DNA from: Eucommia ulmoides
Taxonomy: Eukaryota > Streptophyta > Magnoliopsida > Garryales > Eucommiaceae
DNA: 64,000 bases
Assembly (NCBI GenBank): GCA_016647705.1
Contig: CM028333.1
Location: forward strand, 20,516,243-20,580,242
Direction: 5' to 3'
How positions within the stretch are numbered: the first letter of the stretch is position 1; the number at the start of each line of letters is the position of its first letter. The notes beneath the pieces are model-generated. The model saw only the letters and a list, made by a program, of their open reading frames with translations, did no database searches and had not been told where the DNA came from. Positions 58,297-64,000 of this stretch are shown here, in pieces. The position numbers and the translations under genes were made by a program.

Positions 58297-59156
58297 ATTT
58301 TAAATTTAGTACATGAGTTACTGAATTTTGGTATGATAATAACTTATCTCTAGATTTTAAATGTACAAAAAAATAATAAAAATAAATAAATAAAAATAAT
58401 TAAACATAATGATTTTCAATCTTAATAATGAACTTTCGCTGAGTAACCGGACCTCTTGTCTCAATAAACTTTGAGTGTTCGCGTCAAAAGGGGAAAGTTA
58501 AGATAATAAGTGGCTCGTTAACTTCGAAGCCTAAGTTGTTCGAGTTATTAAGCCTGAAGGGTACCTTAACACCTAATACATCGAGCTAACTGAATTGAGA
58601 TCATTGGCTCAACACTCATTACAGGGACACCTTAGAAAGCCTAGTAGGGTCAACATTGCATATGTCACTAATTTAAAGAGAATTGTTTATTTTAAATGCA
58701 TATAAAAAAATTATAGAGAAAAATATATTTTTATTTCAGAGAAAAAATTGTTTGATTGTTTAAAACCAGTTGACTAGCTACTTGTGCTAAATTTATTATA
58801 AATGAAAGATGCATGTATGTTGTGGGTGCAAAAATGAATATTGCTTGGAATCACGTGCGATGAAATCAATGATTATTTCAATAACTTTGGTATGATCTCG
58901 ACTTGATATGTAAGTATTGGATATGACTGATAAATCTTTTGTGAGGAATTAAATTCATAATAAGGAACGTGGGGTGTTTTTAGGTAGTATCGTTGTAAAC
59001 TCTTACGAGACTATACTCGTCCACTAGGGGTGACCTAGGGGTTTAAAAACTTGTTGCATACACTAAATGCAAAAGTGTTCCCTATGAAAGTGATTTTTCA
59101 TTTAATTTTTACATTTAGTTTTGCTCTAGAACTGGCAAAATTTAGGTTTGGGGGTG
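58297..59156 (+). other. Gypsy 3' non-coding region and purine tract
   Basis: No frame seen. Ends in AAATTTAGGTTTGGGGGTG (polypurine tract, 59138-59156) directly before the 3' LTR. Confidence 0.75.
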
Positions 59157-60634
59157 TGATCGTACCGCATTTTGTGCAATCTATTACCACTAAACTTAAT
59201 TTTGTTAATCATTCGATTAGATTAAAATATTATAAATTAAATTATTTTATTTGTTTTTGTAAGTTTTTGAAAATGGAATAAAATGACGTTAATTTGGAGC
59301 AAAAAGGATAAGAAATGAGCAAATCAGGACGAATCGAACAAAACCGAAGTGCATGGCTCAAGGAGCTGTCGATCGTTGCTCAGGAAATCGCTTAGTTAGG
59401 CGGCTTCCGAAACCATTTTTGGTGGTTTCCAAAGCCGCCAGCCAAGTGGAAGCCGCCAGTCTGGCGACTTTCTTGTGGCTTCGTAAACTACTAGACTGGA
59501 GCTTCCAAGCCGTAGTCTGGTGGCTTCCAAAGCTTCCCCAAACTACTCCAAGTCGTGGCTTCGCGGATTTCGAATATGGCTTCCGAAGTTGCATGTGTTA
59601 TTTCCAAAACTCAAGAGCCAACTGGTTTTGAATTTCCCATTTCCAAAGAAGTTGTTAAGCTGTTTTTGGATATTTTTCCCCCAACAACTTGAGCTCAAAT
59701 GGGAATGAACTTGGGGAAGAAAAATTTCAAATATATAGAGGATAAAATGGCAGCCTCCATTCTTCATTTATTGGGTAGCTAATTTTCATCCATTTTCAGT
59801 CATTTTCTCATCTCCAAAAATTTCATCCACCTTCCACCATATTTCCACAATTTTTTGAAGGAAGAGAGATTTGTTCTTACACAAAGATGGAGATGGTATT
59901 TTAAAGAATTTCATCCGAGAAAACGTCATATCACGTATCAACGATCGGCTAATATTTTCTAACCAGGTTAGGATTGGGTTGAGATATTTCGATTTTATGT
60001 AATGTTGTGTTTTTAATTTAATTCCGGATTTGAGTGAACTATTGTATAATATAGAATATTGTTCTTCATTTTTATAATGTGATTGAATTTATTCTAAAAT
60101 ATTTTTGTAGACACCTTAGTTTTAGATTCAATTACTTCTAAAAATGTTAAATAAGTACCTGTGGTCTATATTTAATAATATTACAATCGTAATTTTGGGA
60201 TTGATTATTGTATTGGATAATTTATGCCTAAATTTTAATTCATCATAGATTAGCGTATGTGTAGGGATTAAATACTGACGATAAATCATGCCAATAAAAT
60301 AATAAACCCAATCTTTTTGAGTAGTTCTGGCTTATAGTTAGAAATACTTGTTTTCTCAAATTTGAGATAAAGATAAAATACGAGTAAAAACGTAAATTTC
60401 AAAATATGGATCCATAATTCCTAACCCAGTTCTCTATTTTGTTCATAAATTTAATATTTACTTTTCTTGTATTAAAAAAAATAAAAATCAAAATCCGTTT
60501 TTGTTTCCATTAAAGAAAGATTTTTTTTTAGAAATTGATAATGACAAGCTAATCACTGTGGTTCAATACTCGTACTTAAGCACACTATACTACGATATTT
60601 TGAGCTTAAATAAGGTATTAAATTTGAGCGATTA
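59157..60634 (+). repeat. 3' LTR of the Athila-like element
   Basis: 1478 bp, alignable to 47302-48713, with point changes and small indels. Frames at 59353-59708 and 59594-59358 follow the GGCTTCCAAA repeats and are not genes. Confidence 0.95.
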
Positions 60635-60639
60635 CTTGT

Positions 60640-60994
60640 TCCCTCATGCGTGATTTCTAGTGTACCCTACATTTATTTTTCTGAATAACAACATGAAATC
60701 CTGCTGTATCCATTGACATTTAATCCACAAAATAACAAGTTAATAGATTAAAACTTATAATTGCTCTCATCATAATTTTCTTTTTAGCAATACTAAGTAA
60801 TTTAGGAACATGAGAACCATTCTGAACAACTTGTCATATCTCATAGTTTGTGGCTTGTAAAAATACTATCATTTTGACTTTCCAGAAGACGTAGCTATTA
60901 CTGGAGAAGAGTAGTAGCCTATCAAGCAGTGTAGTGCCGATGTTATGTGCCCTTAGACCGATTAGCTCAATTTTTATACCTATGTAGTTTAAAT
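60640..60994 (-). pseudogene. N-terminal gag of the split Copia element
   Basis: Minus-strand pieces across frames (about 60910-60790) resemble the Copia gag start: SGKSK or YFWKVKM-like, YFYKPQTMRYDKLFRMVLMF in one frame and VQNGSHVPKL in the next (family form 'GTNY..WK.KM..FLQ...YE.W.VV.NG.(H/P)VP'). It ends at the TSD of the Gypsy insertion. Direct continuation is at 47301 and below. Confidence 0.65.
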
Positions 60995-61009
60995 AGCTCT
61001 GGTAACAAT
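60995..61009 (-). other. Decayed primer-binding site of the split Copia
   Basis: The plus strand AGCTCTGGTAACAATT resembles AGCTCTGATACCAATT, i.e. TGGTATCAGAGCT on the minus strand with two changes. It lies directly between the gag start and the LTR. Confidence 0.55.
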
Positions 61010-63180
61010 TGTTAGCCCAAAGAACTATTCAAGGGGAGAGGGGGATGAAATGGGTAGCTTAAAAATTTATCCAAGTATTTAACCTTTTCAAATTCTCAAT
61101 TGATTTTAAGGTTACTTAGATTATTATCAATGGAAGCGATTTAAGCACACTTTCAAATAAATAAATAAACAAGCAAGCATACATACAAAGAATAGGGATA
61201 GAAACAATGACACACAAAGTTTTTATAGAAATTCGGCAAGCTACTCTTGCCTACGTCTCCTCCTTTGAGCTCTCACGGAGAGTTTAGTCCACTAATTCAG
61301 ATCTTCTTCTCATGTGATAATCAAACCCTTACACCCTATTTGAGGAAATTACCCTTACACTCCAACTAAATAAAAAACACTCTCACTTGAATTTTATACA
61401 CTCATTCCAAGCTAAAATTCAATATCTCATAGATAAACACGTTTTTCTTATAAGAGCTTCTACCAACCCTTATAAATAACACAATTTATCAACTCGTGTA
61501 AGTTTGATAGAAATGTTAACACAATGTAGATGTGATCAAAGATAAACACGTGTTAATTGTCTAGAATTATATTTAATGTGAGCACAAAATCAACTAATCA
61601 AAATAAATTCAATTAAATCGTTTAACTCGGTAATATGAGATAATCAATCATAATGGAAGTTTTGTTAATGATTTTTATTTCAAAGATATCAGCCAAATAT
61701 ATTTTAATTTCAAATAAATATGCTGATAATCAAGAAATTAAAACTTTTAAATGATAATCAATTTAAGATCAAGAGTTTCTTCAAATATTTAATCCGATCA
61801 AGTGTACCATTTTCGAGCACATAATTTTTGTAATAGATCTTACTTAGATAATCACATAAATAAGTTCAGATCTAAAAGATATCAAATTGAAACATTCTTA
61901 CTGGATTTTCTTGGAGCTTAATACCTAAGATTAATGCTAATTCAAAGCGGTAATGAGATAGCGTTGATTGATTTCAAGGCAAGGCAAGAACACGTTTCAA
62001 TGATCAATCAAATTTCTTCAAGAAATATCTCTCTTTTTCTCACAAAGTTTAAGTTCAGATTTTCTCAACAACAATGTATTTTTAGATGAGTAATCCCTCA
62101 ATTGTTCATGATATTTAAATATCCAAATTTTAGATATTCCAATCGCTACAAAATGAGATCACAATCTTGAAAAATATGCCATAATACTTAACCCAACAAC
62201 TTTATTGACTAAGGCTTCATAAAATTCAAATTTCCCAATGAATATGGACCGAAACACATTGAAAAAAATATTCTCTTTAATTAGAGTAAGTCAAAAAGAT
62301 AAAAAAAAAAAAAAAAAAAATCAAAATTTTAAGAACATTTGAATTAAAAATTTGACCCTTTTTTTTTTTTTTTTTAATATTTCCTTGCATTTTTTTTTTT
62401 TAAATATTTTCAATAATTTATAACTCATTTAAAAATATTTGAAAATGATTTAAAATAGATAATTGCTAAAAATGATGTAAGAATTTGACAAAAATGAGTG
62501 TCTTTTTAAACAAATCTGAAAAGATCAGTCGATTGGACCATGTATCAGTCGAATAACTAGTGTATTTTTGAAAACTCTAAACCCTTTCTATCTTAAATGG
62601 CCGACTAACTAGAGACTCTCGGTCAAAAAAAGTACAGAACATAATTCCTTAGACCTTCTGGTTGAGTTGGTCGACTGCTTTATGACCTCAATTAACTTAC
62701 TTTTAAGGGTTGGGTTTATTTTTCAAGACCCTGTCTCAAGCGGTCGACTCCACAATGAAATCGGTTGACCATTTGTAACAAAATTTCAATTTTTTTCTTT
62801 TACAGTTATGAACAACTGGCTATTTTTCATCTCAGTTGACTGACTGGGACAGAATATGAATTTAACTCAAATATCGACACACATAAACTAACACATAATC
62901 ATGCATTTCAAATATTGTTGTGTTGTATGTGTACTCCTAAACAAGTTGATAATATATAGATCAATATAAGTGTTGTTTTACCTATGAAAAAAAATATATT
63001 AACAAAGATTTTTCACTATCTAATTTGAGCAAACTCGTCTAGATTCCTTGTCATTTGCAAATCATCTAACTTGTGCCAATTCATTGTTCAATACTATGTT
63101 GTTTCAAGCATAAATTCAACAAACATATTAGACAAAAAATATCAACCCGTTGTTGTCATCTAAAATTGTTGGTGTCAAAA
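61010..63180 (-). repeat. 5' LTR of the split Copia, related to 25886-30026
   Basis: Shares with the solo LTR, in the same order: GGGG.GAATTGG/GGATGAAATGG.TAG near the left end, GGCAAGCTACTCTTG.CTA..TCT..TCC followed by a CTCACGGAGA block, GTCGAC/GTTGAC motifs near the right, and ACAAAAAATATCAAC close to the right end. The right limit (about 63180, TTGACACC on the minus strand) is approximate. The family match supports reading 25886-30026 as an LTR. Confidence 0.6.
62520..62850. repeat. GGTCGACT/GTTGACC motif cluster
   Basis: CAGTCGATTGGACCA, GTTGGTCGACTG, AGCGGTCGACTCC, TCGGTTGACCATT and CAGTTGACTGACTGG, more diverged than the cluster at 29270-29580 and in the matching part of the LTR. Confidence 0.55.
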
Positions 63181-63189
63181 TCTTGTGGA

Positions 63190-63550
63190 CACCCCCAATA
63201 TGGTCTGCGCAGATGACATGTGCAAATTTCTTACTGACATGAAGGTGACGCACTGGAAAATTTGAGCTGAGAGCTCAGTAAACTTCTGACGCCTTAAGAA
63301 ATCCTTGCAATTCGATCTGAATTACACTCCGGACTCCAATCTGAGCTCTACTCTGTACTCCGAGGTGAGCTCCTCTCTGGACTCTAAGTTGAACTCCCAG
63401 TCCGTACTCCGAGCACCTATATAAAAGCCTATCGGGTTGTACCCGTTGAGGTCCCTCCGGCATGAAAGTAAGTATCCGAGGGGAAAAAGGCTAAAGTACA
63501 CTTAACTGAATAAGAAGCAATACCCGGTGGCAATAGATGCCTAGGAGCAT
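63190..63550. repeat. LTR-like fragment with TATA box and CTCCGA repeats
   Basis: Repeats of ACTC(C/T)GA(G/C).TGAGCTC, followed by CTATATAAAAG at about 63416-63426 and GTTGAGGTCCCTCCGGCAT. This resembles the U3/R part of a plant LTR promoter on the plus strand. The minus-strand frame 63463-63275 reads these repeats and is not a gene. Confidence 0.45.
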
Positions 63551-63559
63551 TGTTGGTGA

Positions 63560-64000
63560 TAATTTACATGCTTTGAATTACTTACAAGTACACGAGGTCA
63601 ACAAGTAATAAAGTAGATCCTAAGATCGAGTATCGTCTGCTGGGATTTATCGTTAGAACTAGTTAAGTACTACAATTGACATAACTCAATTTTATCTATA
63701 CGATTGGAGATTTGATATTTGTTCGAGATATGAAAACAAATTAAACTAAAATACTTGGATTTAATTATATGAGAATGTATTATCTAGGGATTAACTTCGT
63801 TCACTTATACATGTTTGATTTAGTCTAATTTACATTAACGGTTATCAATCTATTCAACAATCTTGGTGTCTAAAACTCACTCACTATCTTTCTCAAGTGT
63901 AAAGTGAGTGAAATGCAACCACGTCAACACCGATATCCCTATCAAGCATCTAAATGATTACATGAGTCTTGCCCCAACCTCAGGGATTGCACATGTTCTA
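63560..64000 (-). repeat. Fragment of an Athila-like LTR
   Basis: On the minus strand: AATCCCAGCAGACGATACTCGATCTTAGG ... ACTTGTTGACCTCGTGTACTTG, the same kind of phrase as 'AATCCCTGTGGTCCGACACTTGTAC' near the 3' end of the LTRs of the large Gypsy element. It runs off the right edge of the window. Confidence 0.5.

Larger units (their letters stand above)
47302..60634 (+). mobile_element. Athila-like Ty3/Gypsy retrotransposon, 13.3 kb
   Basis: LTRs at 47302-48713 and 59157-60634 start TGATC..A.CGCATTTTGT. The TSD CTTGT is perfect (47297-47301 and 60635-60639). The primer-binding site TGGCACCGTTGCTGGGGA (48719-48736) is close to TGGCGCCGTTGCCGGGGA, typical of Athila-type elements (tRNA-Asp). 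The purine tract TTTAGGTTTGGGGGTG lies just before 59157. The order is gag, protease, RT, RNase H, integrase, then a long 3' non-coding region that contains a MULE. It is inserted into the gag of a Copia element. Coding parts have many stops. Confidence 0.95.

Noticed and set aside
20851..60634. Autonomous, currently active retrotransposons
   Set aside because: Every coding region (Copia, Gypsy, LINE) has several stops or frameshifts, though some LTRs and TSDs are well preserved.
63275..63463. 62-codon minus-strand frame
   Set aside because: Translation of CTCCGA-type repeats in an LTR-like fragment.
1..64000. A new multi-gene defence or metabolic system
   Set aside because: Apart from DWF1 and the DUF177-like fragment, coding signals are all transposon-derived or unrecognised fragments; no cluster of unexplained intact genes exists.

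Overview
This is a nuclear window from a flowering plant, most likely a eudicot. It is AT-rich, has introns, carries a plant-type DWARF1/DIMINUTO sterol reductase, and is filled with plant retrotransposons (Copia, Gypsy, L1-type LINE, TRIM) and DNA transposons (hAT, MULE, Harbinger). The species cannot be fixed from the sequence. There is no prokaryotic signature, CRISPR array, rRNA or tRNA gene.

Host genes. (1) DWF1/DIM, minus strand, about 14.28-19.33 kb, is complete: TATA box, 5'UTR exon, a 1.8-kb 5'UTR intron, a 1248-bp coding exon, a 1.42-kb intron and a 450-bp last coding exon, giving 565 residues. Its coding intron holds an 877-bp hAT-type element with a perfect 8-bp target-site duplication (TSD). 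Its promoter has a CACGTG box and a G-quadruplex-type run. (2) At the left edge, minus strand, are pieces that look like a plant DUF177/YceD-like gene (exons at 2054-1930 and 617-528, possible first exon from 3253). Its supposed introns hold two MITE-like elements, and the last visible exon has AA where a splice acceptor AG is expected.

Transposon layout. 2.5-3.1 kb: Harbinger-like MITE. 3.9-7.4 kb: two arrays of a TRIM with ~120-bp LTRs, in opposite orientations, on either side of a dead Copia reverse transcriptase. 7.8-13.1 kb: degenerate LINE (minus). 20.85-30.05 kb: a Copia element (minus) with TSD ACAAA. Its 5' LTR is split by a 4.1-kb insertion, best read as a solo LTR of another family, which is itself split by a 1.7-kb MULE with ~150-bp inverted repeats and a 9-bp TSD. 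31.6-32.2 kb: small hAT-like repeats. 32.4-33.05 kb: a Gypsy RNase H remnant. 34.5-45.36 kb: non-coding retroelement-derived DNA with a duplicated ~1-kb block, several tandem repeat arrays and a Harbinger-like insertion. 45.36-63.2 kb: a decayed Copia element (minus) split by a 13.3-kb Athila-like Gypsy element with TSD CTTGT. That Gypsy element carries a 3.4-kb MULE downstream of its integrase. 63.2-64 kb: pieces of further LTRs.

No new multi-gene system is visible. The main value of the window is a readable order of nested insertions, with TSDs at most levels, around a conserved brassinosteroid-pathway gene. All retroelement coding regions have stops or frameshifts and look non-autonomous. 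Boundaries come from reading terminal repeats and TSDs by eye; family names below superfamily level are from memory of typical motifs, not from a database search.
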